A stretch of 64,000 bases of DNA from an uncultured Gammaproteobacteria bacterium (GTDB lineage: Bacteria; Pseudomonadota; Gammaproteobacteria; GCA-002705445; GCA-002716945). Of this stretch, positions 1 to 10,428 are shown piece after piece (the stretch's first letter is position 1; each line of letters starts with the position of its first letter). A program made the translations under genes and the position numbers. The stretch is from contig CACEHM010000005.1 in the NCBI GenBank assembly GCA_902559355.1, positions 1-64,000 of the forward strand, in the 5' to 3' direction. The notes beneath the pieces were generated by a model. It saw nothing but the letters and a program-made list of their open reading frames with translations. It had not been told where the DNA came from and searched no databases.

Positions 1-1539
1 ACAATTAATCCAACAGAAATAAGCGATATCATAAAAGATAAGATTAAGAATCTTGATATTAAAACGCAGTCACATAATGAAGGTACAGTCGTATCTCTAA
101 CGGATGGGATAGCTAGAATTTATGGAATCACAGATGCGCTTCAGGGTGAAATGTTAGAATTCCCAAATAATATTTATGGACTTGCTCTTAACTTAGAGAG
201 AGACTCGGTTGGTGCTGTGATTTTAGGTGACTACAAGTCAATTTCAGAGGGAGATATCGTTAAGTGTACCGGTAATATTCTTGAGGTACCTGTTGGAGAC
301 GAACTACTTGGTAGAGTTGTGAATTCACTTGGAGAACCTCTAGATAATAGTGGCCCAATTTCATCTGCAAATAAATCACCCATTGAAAAAATTGCGCCAG
401 GCGTTATCGAGAGAAAGTCAGTAGACCAGCCAGTTCAGACTGGACTTAAATCAATCGATGCGATGGTACCAATTGGCCGTGGACAACGTGAGCTCATTAT
501 TGGGGATAGACAAACAGGCAAAACTGCAGTCGCAATCGATGCAATTATCAACCAGAAAGATACAGGTGTAAAATGCATTTATGTAGCTATAGGACAAAAA
601 GCATCATCAATAGCTGCTGTCGTAAGAAAACTTGAAGAACACGATGCTCTCAAACATACAATTATTGTAGCAGCTTCAGCATCTGACTCAGCTGCTATGC
701 AATACATTGCGCCATATTCAGGTTGTGCGATGGGAGAATATTTCCGAGATTCAGGAGAGGATGCATTAATCGTTTATGATGACCTAACAAAACAAGCATG
801 GGCATATAGACAAGTATCGCTGCTCCTTAAAAGACCTCCTGGTCGTGAAGCATACCCAGGTGACGTTTTTTATTTACATTCAAGACTACTTGAAAGATCT
901 GCTAGGATTAATGAGGAAGCTGTCAAGGACACAACCGATGGTAAAGTTAAAGGCCAAACAGGTTCATTAACAGCACTTCCCATTATTGAGACACAAGCTG
1001 GTGACGTATCAGCATTTGTACCCACAAATGTTATTTCAATTACTGATGGACAAATCTTCTTAGAAACGGACTTGTTTAATGCGGGCATTAGACCGGCGAT
1101 TAATGCTGGATTATCAGTGTCTCGTGTCGGTGGCGCCGCACAAACTAAGATCATTAAAAAACTGGGTGGAGGCGTAAGGTTGGCATTAGCACAATATAGA
1201 GAACTTGCTGCTTTCTCGCAGTTTGCATCAGATTTAGACGAAGCTACCAGAAAACAATTAGAGCGAGGTAAACGGGTAACAGAACTTATGAAGCAATCTC
1301 AGTATTCACCTTTATCTGTCGCTGATATGGCAATTTCATTATTTGCAGCTAACGAGGGCTTTTTAGATGAAGTACCTTTAGATAAAATCATAACTTTTGA
1401 AAAAGCTCTACACGAGTTTTCATCAGATAAGCACTCTGATCTAGTAAATGAAATAAATACAAACTGTGACTACAACGATGATGTTGCAGCAAAACTTAAA
1501 TCACTAATGGAAGACTTTAAAGAGAAAGGAGTCTATTGA
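1..1539 (+). CDS. atpA: ATP synthase F1 subunit alpha (5' end cut by window)
   Basis: This is the non-catalytic nucleotide-binding subunit of the F1 head of the proton-driven ATP synthase, on the cytoplasmic face of the inner membrane. The frame is open from base 1 and reads TINPTEIS, which aligns with residue 2 onward of the E. coli protein, so only about the start codon is missing. The Walker A motif GDRQTGKT and the segments [11 protein letters not shown] and [20 protein letters not shown] are plainly conserved. The 512 visible residues match the usual length of about 513. The gene is followed after 2 bases by atpG and is the first visible member of an atpA-G-D-C operon that continues into glmU and glmS. 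An ATG at 151 is internal, not the start. Confidence 0.98.
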   Translation, partial: TINPTEISDIIKDKIKNLDIKTQSHNEGTVVSLTDGIARIYGITDALQGEMLEFPNNIYGLALNLERDSVGAVILGDYKSISEGDIVKCTGNILEVPVGDELLGRVVNSLGEPLDNSGPISSANKSPIEKIAPGVIERKSVDQPVQTGLKSIDAMVPIGRGQRELIIGDRQTGKTAVAIDAIINQKDTGVKCIYVAIGQKASSIAAVVRKLEEHDALKHTIIVAASASDSAAMQYIAPYSGCAMGEYFRDSGEDALIVYDDLTKQAWAYRQVSLLLKRPPGREAYPGDVFYLHSRLLERSARINEEAVKDTTDGKVKGQTGSLTALPIIETQAGDVSAFVPTNVISITDGQIFLETDLFNAGIRPAINAGLSVSRVGGAAQTKIIKKLGGGVRLALAQYRELAAFSQFASDLDEATRKQLERGKRVTELMKQSQYSPLSVADMAISLFAANEGFLDEVPLDKIITFEKALHEFSSDKHSDLVNEINTNCDYNDDVAAKLKSLMEDFKEKGVY

Positions 1540-1541
1540 TA

Positions 1542-2405
1542 ATGTCAGGCAGCCAAGAGATAAGATCACAGATTGCGAGTATACAGAATACTCAGAAAAT
1601 CACTAAGGCTATGGAAATGGTTGCTGCGAGTAAAATGAAGAAAGCACAGGATCAGATGATAAAGGCTAGGCCTTATGCAGATAAAATTTCTAATGTAATT
1701 TCACATCTTGCTCACGCACATCCAGAATACACTTCTGAATTTTTTGCTACCAGAGAAGTTAAAAAGAAAGGATATATAATTATTTCTTCTGACAGAGGTC
1801 TGTGTGGAGGACTAAACAATAATCTTTTTAAATTAGTTGTTGAGACAATTGAAGAGGATAATAAATCAGACATAAAACCAGCTTTTTCTCTTATTGGGAG
1901 CAAGGCCTCTTCTTTTTTTCAAAGAATGGGCGGGGATGTAATGGCACAAACTGCTCAGCTAGGCGACAAACCACAAATCGAACAAGTTCTCGGACTAATA
2001 AAAAGCACTATTGATAGTTTTATAAGCGGAGAAATTGATCAGGTATATCTTGTTTATAACAAGTTTCTTAATACCGTTAGCCAAGAGCCAACATTACAAA
2101 AAGTTTTGCCCATTCAAGCTGAAGATAAAGATGATAACTATGATCATTATTGGGACTATCTCTATGAGCCTGACGCAGAAACAGTCTTGGAATCATTATT
2201 TACACGTTACATCGAATCATTAGTTTATAGAGGGTTAGTTGAAAACCTTGCATGCGAGCAAGCATCAAGAATGGTAGCTATGAAAGCAGCTTCGGACAAT
2301 GCAACGGATTTAACAGCAGAATTACAATTAATATATAACAAAAATAGACAAGCCGCGATAACACAAGAAATTTCAGAGATTATCTCTGGCGCAGCAGCAT
2401 TATAA
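1542..2405 (+). CDS. atpG: ATP synthase F1 subunit gamma
   Basis: Gamma is the central rotor shaft of F1, coupling proton flow to catalysis in the alpha3beta3 ring. The N-terminus MSGSQEIRSQIASIQNTQKI and the following TKAMEMVAASKMKKAQ are nearly identical to E. coli AtpG. The C-terminal AMKAASDNA and the closing QAAITQEISEIISGAAAL are the other conserved helix. I chose the ATG at 1542, not the in-frame TTG at 1536, because AAGGAG at 1526-1531 is correctly spaced for 1542 and the family starts at this methionine. The product of 287 residues is normal length. Confidence 0.97.
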   Translation: MSGSQEIRSQIASIQNTQKITKAMEMVAASKMKKAQDQMIKARPYADKISNVISHLAHAHPEYTSEFFATREVKKKGYIIISSDRGLCGGLNNNLFKLVVETIEEDNKSDIKPAFSLIGSKASSFFQRMGGDVMAQTAQLGDKPQIEQVLGLIKSTIDSFISGEIDQVYLVYNKFLNTVSQEPTLQKVLPIQAEDKDDNYDHYWDYLYEPDAETVLESLFTRYIESLVYRGLVENLACEQASRMVAMKAASDNATDLTAELQLIYNKNRQAAITQEISEIISGAAAL

Positions 2406-2410
2406 GATAG

Positions 2411-3798
<1,388 letters not shown>

Positions 3799-3799
<1 letters not shown>

Positions 3800-4224
3800 T
3801 GGCAGATAAAATAAAACTTGATATTGTTAGTGCAGAGGAAGAAATTTTCTCACAAGATGTTGAGATGGTTTATGCTCCTGCAGAAATGGGAGAAGTTGGT
3901 ATATCACCCAAACATACACCCCTAATTACAAAACTCAAGCCTGGGGATGTGCGTGCTCAAATTAACAAAGATGAAATGAAGACCTTTTATGTAAGTGGTG
4001 GTATATTGGAAATACAACCTAATGAGGTAACAATTTTGTCTGATACTGCATTAAGAGAAGACGATTTGGATGAAGAAAGAGCTTTGGAAGCTGAGAAATT
4101 AGCTCAAGAAGCGATGAAAAATAGCGCTAATGAAGTTGACGCTACTAAAGCTAAATCTGAATTATTACAGGCAGCTGCTCAATTGCGTCTCATTAAAAAA
4201 CTGAGAAGTAATAGTAAAAAATAA
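3799..4224 (+). CDS. atpC: ATP synthase F1 subunit epsilon
   Basis: Epsilon is the small rotor-associated subunit that connects gamma to the c-ring and regulates ATPase activity. The N-terminal beta-sandwich is recognisable from LDIVSAEEEIFSQDVEMVYA and the following GEVGISPKHTPLITKLKPG. It is followed by the C-terminal helical hairpin rich in Ala, Glu and Lys. The 141 residues are the standard size. The gene starts in a TAATG overlap with atpD and ends 16 bases before glmU, as expected for the last gene of the atp operon. Confidence 0.97.
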
Positions 4225-4240
4225 GCAAGGGGTAGCTTGT

Positions 4241-5617
4241 ATGTTCACATCTTTAATTCTTGGTGCTGGAAAAAGCACTCGGATGAAAGCTAATAAATCT
4301 AAGTTGCTTTTCAATATTGCCGGAAAGCCAGTCATCAACCATATAATATCTTCGCTCAAAGAAGCTAAAGCTAAAGATAATCTTTGTGTTATTAATAAAA
4401 ACTCTGGTGAGATAAAAAAAATACTAGATTCAGAAAAAGTTAGCCATGTTTATCAGACAGTTTTGAATGGAACTGCTGGTGCGGTTAAAGCAGCTCTTAA
4501 GAAAAAACCAGTATCAAATAATAAACTACTTATTCTTTGCGGAGATATACCCTTTATTAAAAGTACTTCTATAAAAAGAATCATCAATAAACTAAAAACT
4601 TATGATGCTGTTGTTGGTACGGTTGAAATAGATAGCCCTAAAGGTTACGGAAGAATTATAAGAGATAATAATAAGTTTAAATCGATAATTGAAGAAAAAG
4701 AAACTACTGCGTTACAAAGACAAATTAAAGAAGTTAATACGGGTATTATTGCAATACATGAAAAAGTATTGCGCGAGTATATCTCTCAAATTAAAAATAA
4801 TAATCAAAAAAAAGAATATTACCTTACAGATATTATAAAAATACTTATTGATAATAATAAAAAAGTTAGTACTTTTAAATTTACGGATGAGTTAGAAGTA
4901 ACAGGTGTTAATTCTAAAATTGATCTTGTAAATCTTGAACAACAGTACCTAAGACAAAAAGCAGAAAATCTTTTAGAATCAGGAACTCTCATAAGAGACC
5001 CAGTACGTACAGACATAAGAGGTAACTTACGTGTAAGCAAAAATGTTGAAATAGATATTAACTGTGTTTTTGAAGATGATGTTTCAATTGGGGAGAATTC
5101 CATTATTGGCCATAACTGTTTTCTAAACAGGTGTAAGATTGGTAAAAATGTTTATATTAAGCCTAATACGATAATATTCGGTGCAACTATTGGAGATAAC
5201 TGTACCGTAGGGCCTTTTGCTAGGATTAGACCAGGTACTAAAATTCTCGAATCATGTAATATTGGTAATTTTGTGGAAATTAAAAATTCACTCATCGGTC
5301 AAAGAACAAAGGTAAATCATCTTAGTTACATAGGTGACGCAACACTAGGGAAGAATGTAAATATTGGTGCTGGAGCTATTACTTGTAACTATGATGGAGT
5401 TAATAAGCATAAAACTATAGTGAAAGATAATTCCTTCATTGGTTCGGGCTCAATGCTTGTAGCTCCTGTTATTATTGGTCAAGGTTCATTTATAGCAGCA
5501 GGGTCAACGATTACTAGAGACACGGCTGGCTCTGGTCATCTAACAATTGCAAGAAGCAAACAAATGACAATTAGGAATTGGAAATCTAGAACAAATAAAG
5601 TAGTAAAGAAAAAATAA
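4241..5617 (+). CDS. glmU: Bifunctional UDP-GlcNAc pyrophosphorylase / glucosamine-1-P acetyltransferase
   Basis: GlmU makes UDP-N-acetylglucosamine for peptidoglycan and LPS. It acetylates glucosamine-1-phosphate and then transfers UMP. The N-terminal nucleotidyltransferase half begins LILGAGKSTRM, a variant of the usual LAAGxGTRM signature. The C-terminal half is a left-handed beta-helix of isoleucine-rich hexapeptides containing KVNHLSYIGDA, with the catalytic histidine, and GAGAITCNYDGVNKHKT. The 458 residues match the family. The stop overlaps the start of glmS, and the adjacency to the atp operon is the classic gammaproteobacterial order. Confidence 0.97.
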   Translation: MFTSLILGAGKSTRMKANKSKLLFNIAGKPVINHIISSLKEAKAKDNLCVINKNSGEIKKILDSEKVSHVYQTVLNGTAGAVKAALKKKPVSNNKLLILCGDIPFIKSTSIKRIINKLKTYDAVVGTVEIDSPKGYGRIIRDNNKFKSIIEEKETTALQRQIKEVNTGIIAIHEKVLREYISQIKNNNQKKEYYLTDIIKILIDNNKKVSTFKFTDELEVTGVNSKIDLVNLEQQYLRQKAENLLESGTLIRDPVRTDIRGNLRVSKNVEIDINCVFEDDVSIGENSIIGHNCFLNRCKIGKNVYIKPNTIIFGATIGDNCTVGPFARIRPGTKILESCNIGNFVEIKNSLIGQRTKVNHLSYIGDATLGKNVNIGAGAITCNYDGVNKHKTIVKDNSFIGSGSMLVAPVIIGQGSFIAAGSTITRDTAGSGHLTIARSKQMTIRNWKSRTNKVVKKK

Positions 5618-7428
5618 TGTGTGGAATATTTGGAATTGCTTCAACCAAAAGCACTAGAAATAAACTATACCAGGGTCTTATGAAGCTAGAGTACAGAGGA
5701 TATGACTCATCTGGCATTTCTGGGACTCATATTTCATCAAAACTATCTACAATCAAAGCCACCGGCCCTATAAAGAATCTTAGAACAAAGCTAACATCCT
5801 TAACTAATATTACAACAGGCATAGCGCATACACGATGGGCAACACATGGTGAGGCAATTCTTAAAAATGCACATCCACATTTATCAGAAAATATAAGTAT
5901 TGTTCACAACGGAATTATTGAAAATTATATTGAACTAAAATCTTTACTTAAGAAAAAAGGATATTTATTTAAAAGTGATACAGACTCAGAGGTTATATCG
6001 CACCTTATTCATATGAATTATGAAAAAACTAAAAATATGGAATCGTCTATCATTTCGACAACAAAAAAGTTGAAAGGAAGTTATGCGATAGGATGTATTA
6101 ATACTAACTACAGAAACACAATATTTGCTGCATGTAAAGGAAGCCCTCTTATCATAGGCAAAGGTATAAATGAAAACTTTATAGCATCTGATATCATGCC
6201 TATACTTTCTGATACAAAAAATTACATTACTTTGGATGATGATGAATTTGCTAAGATAACACCTTCAAAGATATCAATTTTTAATGCTAATAAAGCAATC
6301 AGCAAGAAGGTAAAGACATCCAAAATAAATACTGAACAGGCATCTCTTTCTGGACATAAGCATTTTATGCACAAAGAGATATATGAGCAGAAATCTATAT
6401 TAAAAGAAATGACGAGTCGCTATGTGGGTACTAACAAAATATTATCAAATATCTTTGGACCTGGTACAGATAAAATTCTTGAAAATATTGATCACATTCA
6501 TTTTGTCGCTTGCGGCACCAGCTATCATGCATCTTTAGTAGCCAAAGATTGGATAGAAGAATATACAACTATCACTTGCACGGCGGAAGTTGCTAGTGAG
6601 TATAAATATAAAAAAATTAATGTCCTGCCTAAAACACTATTCGTCAGCATTTCACAATCTGGTGAAACAGCTGATACAATTTCATCTTTGAAAAAAGCAC
6701 TAAAGCTTAAGTATTCAAACACATTGGCAATATGCAATGTAGCAGAAAGCACATTAACTCGCTTATCAAAGCTTGTGTTTTTGATGAATGCTGGCCCTGA
6801 AATAAGTGTAGCCTCAACCAAAGCATTTACATCACAATTATTTACTCTCTTATTACTTACTATCGTTATCTCAAGAAAATTTGGAAACATAGAAAGTCGT
6901 ATGGTCAAAGACATTTACAAAATCAATGAAATAATAGATAGCCTTTACAAACTAGAAACGGATATTAAAAAAATCTCAACAAAATTTAAAAATAAAGAGC
7001 ACACAATATTTTTAGGTAAAGGAACTTCGTATCCTATAGCTTTGGAAGCTGCACTTAAATTAAAAGAAATATCTTATATACACGCATCAGCTTACCATTC
7101 AGGAGAACTTAAGCATGGACCGCTAGCGCTTGTAGATAAAAAAATGCCTGTTGTATGTTTTTTGCCAGACAATCACTTAGCGAGACTTGTGTTATCAAAT
7201 CTAGCTGAAGTAGAAGCAAGGCAAGGTCAAACATTTATTTTTACTAATAAAAAAATTCCTAAGAAAAATAAAAAAGTAGAAATCATCAAGATGCCAGGCT
7301 GTCCAGATTTAATAGCACCTATCTTATATATTATACCAGCACAATTACTGAGCTATCATGTAGCCCTTAAGAAGAAAACTGATGTTGATAAACCAAGGAA
7401 CTTAGCTAAATCAGTCACAGTAGAATAG
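5617..7428 (+). CDS. glmS: Glutamine--fructose-6-phosphate aminotransferase (isomerizing)
   Basis: GlmS converts fructose-6-phosphate and glutamine to glucosamine-6-phosphate, the entry step of amino-sugar synthesis. The protein opens MCGIFGIA, giving the Cys2 nucleophile of the class II glutaminase domain. HTRWATHGE is the conserved glutaminase segment. Two SIS sugar-isomerase domains follow (HFVACGTSYHASLVAK and FLGKGTSYPIALEAALKLKE). The C-terminus ends PRNLAKSVTVE as in the family. The length of 603 residues is normal. No riboswitch-like leader separates it from glmU, since the two genes overlap. Confidence 0.97.
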   Translation: MCGIFGIASTKSTRNKLYQGLMKLEYRGYDSSGISGTHISSKLSTIKATGPIKNLRTKLTSLTNITTGIAHTRWATHGEAILKNAHPHLSENISIVHNGIIENYIELKSLLKKKGYLFKSDTDSEVISHLIHMNYEKTKNMESSIISTTKKLKGSYAIGCINTNYRNTIFAACKGSPLIIGKGINENFIASDIMPILSDTKNYITLDDDEFAKITPSKISIFNANKAISKKVKTSKINTEQASLSGHKHFMHKEIYEQKSILKEMTSRYVGTNKILSNIFGPGTDKILENIDHIHFVACGTSYHASLVAKDWIEEYTTITCTAEVASEYKYKKINVLPKTLFVSISQSGETADTISSLKKALKLKYSNTLAICNVAESTLTRLSKLVFLMNAGPEISVASTKAFTSQLFTLLLLTIVISRKFGNIESRMVKDIYKINEIIDSLYKLETDIKKISTKFKNKEHTIFLGKGTSYPIALEAALKLKEISYIHASAYHSGELKHGPLALVDKKMPVVCFLPDNHLARLVLSNLAEVEARQGQTFIFTNKKIPKKNKKVEIIKMPGCPDLIAPILYIIPAQLLSYHVALKKKTDVDKPRNLAKSVTVE

Positions 7429-7453
7429 TTTTGATCAGACTAGTCTTCAAACT

Positions 7454-7741
7454 ATGAGAGAACAAAATCTATCCAATAGTAAAAGAAAAGAGTTAAAGAA
7501 AAAAGCATACTCATTAAAGCCTATTATCATGATTGGGCAAAATGGTCTCACAGATGCTGTCATCAAAGAGATTGATATCGCACTTAACCACCATGAGCTA
7601 ATCAAAGTTCGAGCGAAAGGCTCTGATAAAGATGAACGTAATGAGCAATGTTTGCAGATAAAAGAGAAACTAAATGCTGATATAATTCATCGTATAGGTT
7701 TTATAACTGTCTTTTATAGACCTGCCCCTGAAGTATCATAA
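7454..7741 (+). CDS. yhbY: YhbY-type CRM-domain RNA-binding protein
   Basis: This is a small ribosome-associated RNA-binding protein of the CRM (KH-like) fold, implicated in 50S subunit assembly. The family pattern is visible: LSNSKRKELKKKAYSLKPII, then the glycine loop IGQNGLTDAVIKEID, then HELIKVRAKG and the C-terminal strand IGFITVFYRP. The 95 residues are the normal size. No clear Shine-Dalgarno sequence is seen. The gene sits 25 bases after glmS, is probably co-transcribed, and ends before a convergent gene. Confidence 0.9.
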   Translation: MREQNLSNSKRKELKKKAYSLKPIIMIGQNGLTDAVIKEIDIALNHHELIKVRAKGSDKDERNEQCLQIKEKLNADIIHRIGFITVFYRPAPEVS

Positions 7742-7767
7742 GGATTATGATAGAAATGATAATACTA

Positions 7768-8463
7768 CTAAGAAATGCTAATTCTGGATAATGGCTCTTC
7801 TTTAATTTCTCCATTTTCTTTTTTGACTAAAAATGAATTCTTCTCATCCACAAATGATATAGCTTTGTATAATTCATCATTTTTTACATGCAGTGCACAT
7901 CCGCCATCTATTGCATAACAATCTCTTAATAGATCCTCATTAATAAATTTTGATAAAGATGGTTTTCTCTCAGATTCTTCATCGTAGTGAGGACAACAAT
8001 TTCCTTTTGTAAAACTTAAGCATTCCATTATATTTAATTTATCTGCCCAAGAGTCTGTGACTCCTTTTTCAAACCAGCATATCGCACCAGCACTTACTCC
8101 ACTCATTATAGTGCCTTCCATATATGCCTCTTTTAAAATAATATCTAATCCCCAATCCTTCCAAACTGACAACATACTTTTCGTATTACCTCCGCCAACA
8201 AAAATGATATCTTGATTTTTAATCAACTCTTCTAAGTTGGGCGTTCTTTTAAAAAAATCTAAATGAGTTGGATTACAATTTAATTTGTTTAGCGTTTCGT
8301 AATAACTCACTTTATATGAGTCACTATCGCCTGTTGCTGTAGGTATAAAACATATATTAGGTTTTTCTTTATCTGATTGTTGTAATATATATTTTTCAAT
8401 TGTACCAACTCCTGGGTGTCTCCCAAAACCTCCACCACCAATAGCAATTATTTGTCTATCCAT
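7768..8463 (-). CDS. Peptidase S51 (dipeptidase E-like) family protein
   Basis: This belongs to the class I glutaminase-like S51 fold, whose members include aspartyl dipeptidase E and cyanophycinase. The N-terminus IIAIGGGGFG, the middle segment DIIFVGGGNTKSML and the nucleophile elbow SGVSAGAICWFEKG (Ser124) are visible, and a CPHYDEE segment lies further on. The 231 residues match the YgaJ/PepE-like branch. No signal peptide is seen, so it is cytoplasmic. It is convergent with yhbY and divergent from the ytoQ-like gene. The exact substrate, probably small aspartyl peptides, is not determined by the sequence. Confidence 0.85.
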   Translation of the reverse strand: MDRQIIAIGGGGFGRHPGVGTIEKYILQQSDKEKPNICFIPTATGDSDSYKVSYYETLNKLNCNPTHLDFFKRTPNLEELIKNQDIIFVGGGNTKSMLSVWKDWGLDIILKEAYMEGTIMSGVSAGAICWFEKGVTDSWADKLNIMECLSFTKGNCCPHYDEESERKPSLSKFINEDLLRDCYAIDGGCALHVKNDELYKAISFVDEKNSFLVKKENGEIKEEPLSRISIS

Positions 8464-8554
8464 TTTGTTTCTTTATATTTTGAATTATTCTTGAATCATT
8501 TTAAAAAAAATTAATAATTATTATATAATAACCTGCAGTATTAAGGAGAAAAAA

Positions 8555-9001
8555 ATGCTAAATGTATATTTATCTGGAGAGATACACTCAGACTGGAGAG
8601 ATGAAATTATTGGCCAGTGTAAGCAAGAGGGCTTAGATATTAATTTTACATCACCTGTTACGAACCATGAATTATCAGATAACTGTGGAGTTGAAATACT
8701 TGGTGCAGAAGAAAATAATTTCTGGAAAGACAATAAGGGAGCTAACATAAATTCTATAAGGACTAAAAAATCTATAGAAGGTAGCGATGTAGTTATTGTA
8801 AAGTTTGGTGAAAAGTACAAACAATGGAATGCAGCATTTGACGCTGGCTACGCATCAGCTTTAAACAAATCAATTATAGTTATACATAGTGATGATCATC
8901 AGCATCCTTTAAAAGAAGTTGATGCAGCTGCATGTGCAGTTACTAAAGACCAAAATCAGGCTGTTAAGATACTAAAATATATCCTAGAAGGAACGCTTTA
9001 A
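8555..9001 (+). CDS. ytoQ: YtoQ family protein
   Basis: The protein follows the YtoQ family from end to end: LNVYLSGEIHSDWRDEIIGQ at the start, the PVTNHELSD segment, FGEKYKQWNAAFDAGYASAL, then HPLKEVD. The fold resembles nucleoside 2-deoxyribosyltransferases and TIR-like nucleotide-binding proteins (GE-H-WR near the start, a DAGYA helix later), but no activity is established. The 148 residues are family length. An AAGGAG ribosome binding site precedes the ATG. Confidence 0.88.
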   Translation: MLNVYLSGEIHSDWRDEIIGQCKQEGLDINFTSPVTNHELSDNCGVEILGAEENNFWKDNKGANINSIRTKKSIEGSDVVIVKFGEKYKQWNAAFDAGYASALNKSIIVIHSDDHQHPLKEVDAAACAVTKDQNQAVKILKYILEGTL

Positions 9002-9013
9002 TTTTAATTTGAC

Positions 9014-9232
9014 GTGACAAATAAAAAAATAAAACTTACTGATAAAGAGATAGGAGAAATTATTTATATGGCCCTGTCTGATGATGTAAGTTTTGATAGC
9101 ATTAAAGATTTGTATGGAATAGATAGCGATATGATAAAAAGAATCATGAAACAAAATATTTCTTTTGGAGCATATAAAAAATGGAGAGAACGAGTAAAGG
9201 TCTTTTCGCAAAGAAGAGAGCATTATAAATAA
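9014..9232 (+). CDS. DUF2805 / TIGR03643 family small protein
   Basis: This short basic protein of 72 residues has the family pattern LTDKEIGEIIYMA, then SFDSIKDLYGIDSDMIKRIM, then KKWRERV. It looks like a small helix-turn-helix-type fold, but the function is unknown. The family is common in marine proteobacteria. The start is GTG at 9014, because the conserved first helix begins before the next possible start, the ATG at 9068. No good ribosome binding site is seen. The gene ends immediately before the next ATG, so the two are probably coupled. Confidence 0.8.
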   Translation: MTNKKIKLTDKEIGEIIYMALSDDVSFDSIKDLYGIDSDMIKRIMKQNISFGAYKKWRERVKVFSQRREHYK

Positions 9233-9505
9233 ATGACTGAAAACAAAATCATTGTTAAACAGTCTTCATCGATCTACGGCTCTTTAAGTATTATTTTTGG
9301 ATTCATTGGGGTGTTTATCCTTTCTCCATTATTTAGTCCACTTGCCCTTATCTTAGGATTACTCGCATGTCTACAAAAAGAGTATGCAGCTGGTCTTATT
9401 GGAATATTTTTTGGCGTGATAGGTATTCTCACCTCACCAATATTATTAGCACTATTAAGTATGCCAACGATAACAATTCATCAATATCAAGGTGTTTCTA
9501 TCTAA
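9233..9505 (+). CDS. Small two-to-three-helix membrane protein, unknown function
   Basis: The product is 90 residues, mostly hydrophobic: IIFGFIGVFILSPLFSPLAL, a second stretch ALILGLLACL, then GLIGIFFGVIGILTSPILLA. It resembles small membrane proteins with a repeated GFIG/LGLLA pattern of the DUF4190 kind, but I do not assign it to a family. The ATG abuts the stop of the DUF2805 gene (TAA then ATG), so the two are likely one transcript. It lies directly upstream of the proteorhodopsin promoter region. Confidence 0.65.
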   Translation: MTENKIIVKQSSSIYGSLSIIFGFIGVFILSPLFSPLALILGLLACLQKEYAAGLIGIFFGVIGILTSPILLALLSMPTITIHQYQGVSI

Positions 9506-9561
9506 TTTGCACCAAATTCATGCAACATTTTTCAATTTAGATATTTTAAAAACCTTACTTT

Positions 9562-9605
9562 TTGTTTAGAATGATTACTATTATTAATATTAATAAAACA
9601 AGGAG
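9562..9605 (+). promoter_or_regulatory. Putative sigma-70 promoter and ribosome binding site of proteorhodopsin
   Basis: TTGTTT at 9562-9567 and TAATAT at 9585-9590 are separated by 17 bases, the ideal spacing for a housekeeping promoter. They are followed by AAGGAG at 9600-9605, six bases before the proteorhodopsin ATG. This would give a very short leader and strong translation, as expected for an abundant membrane protein. It was identified by eye only. Confidence 0.55.
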
Positions 9606-9611
9606 TGAATT

Positions 9612-10373
9612 ATGAGGAATATTATGTCTTATGTATTCTCATTATTATTCGTAGTTTCCATGCCATCGATTGCGTTAGCTGGAGATCTACAGGCGAATGA
9701 TTTTGTGGGGGTTACATTCTGGATAATTTCAATTTCCATGGTTGCAGCTACAGTGTTCTTTTATGCAGAAAGATCACGAGTTTCAGCTAAATGGCAGACA
9801 TCATTATCTGTAATATCATTGGTTACACTTATTGCTGCAGTACATTATTTCTATATGAGAGATGTATGGGTAAGCACAGGAGAATCACCAACTGTATTTA
9901 GATATATTGATTGGATATTAACTGTCCCACTACAAATGATTGAATTCTACTTAATACTTGCAGCTGTAACTACAGTTAGCGTAGGTGTATTCAACAGACT
10001 GTTAGTAGGAACACTAGTCATGCTTATAGGTGGATATTTAGGTGAAGCGGGGGTTATCAACGCTATGCTTGGATTCATCATTGGGATGGCGGGCTGGATA
10101 TACATTCTATATGAAATATTTATGGGTGAAGCATCACAAAAAAGTATTTCATGCGGAAGCGTAGGTGCACAAATGGCATTCAGCGCTTGTCGTATGGTTG
10201 TATTAGTTGGTTGGGCGATCTATCCTCTTGGATACCTATTCGGATATCTAATGGGCGCAGTAGACGCAGCCAGCCTAAACTTAGTATACAACTTAGCTGA
10301 TTTTGTAAACAAAATCGCATTTGGTGTATTTATCTGGGCAGCTGCGGTAGCAGATTCTCAAGAAACAGCTTAA
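9612..10373 (+). CDS. Proteorhodopsin, blue-absorbing type, light-driven proton pump
   Basis: This seven-helix retinal protein pumps protons out of the cell in light. A signal peptide precedes helix A (FVVSMPSIALAG). The retinal pocket is intact. Offsetting by 3 from the classic green proteorhodopsin, His78 (HYFYMR), proton acceptor Asp100 (RYIDW), proton donor Glu111 (MIEFYLIL) and Schiff-base Lys234 (ADFVNKIAFG) are all present. The spectral tuning position after TVPL is Gln108, not Leu, which is the signature of blue-absorbing proteorhodopsins. The 253 residues are normal length. It is followed by a hairpin and then the carotenoid/retinal genes that supply its chromophore. Confidence 0.97.
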   Translation: MRNIMSYVFSLLFVVSMPSIALAGDLQANDFVGVTFWIISISMVAATVFFYAERSRVSAKWQTSLSVISLVTLIAAVHYFYMRDVWVSTGESPTVFRYIDWILTVPLQMIEFYLILAAVTTVSVGVFNRLLVGTLVMLIGGYLGEAGVINAMLGFIIGMAGWIYILYEIFMGEASQKSISCGSVGAQMAFSACRMVVLVGWAIYPLGYLFGYLMGAVDAASLNLVYNLADFVNKIAFGVFIWAAAVADSQETA

Positions 10374-10392
10374 AAATAAAACTACAAATATG

Positions 10393-10422
10393 TACAGGGA
10401 GCGCTTGCGCTCCCTGTATAAT
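10393..10422 (+). terminator. 12-bp perfect hairpin between proteorhodopsin and crtI, with an overlapping TATAAT
   Basis: Bases 10393-10404 are an exact reverse complement of 10407-10418 with only TT between them, giving a GC-rich stem (AGGGAGCGC core). There is no run of T after it, so it is not a textbook intrinsic terminator. It may attenuate transcription or stabilise the 3' end of the proteorhodopsin mRNA. A perfect TATAAT at 10417-10422 overlaps its right arm, 6 bases before the crtI ATG. Confidence 0.7.
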
Positions 10423-10428
10423 ATCTAA

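Noticed and set aside
870-1154. 94-codon minus-strand frame opposite atpA
   Set aside because: It lies entirely within the conserved atpA coding region, has no ribosome binding site and no recognisable family; it is a shadow of the real gene.
7426-7456. Inverted-repeat-like sequence after glmS (GACTAGTC region) as a terminator
   Set aside because: The stem is short and AT-rich and has no T-run; yhbY follows in the same direction.
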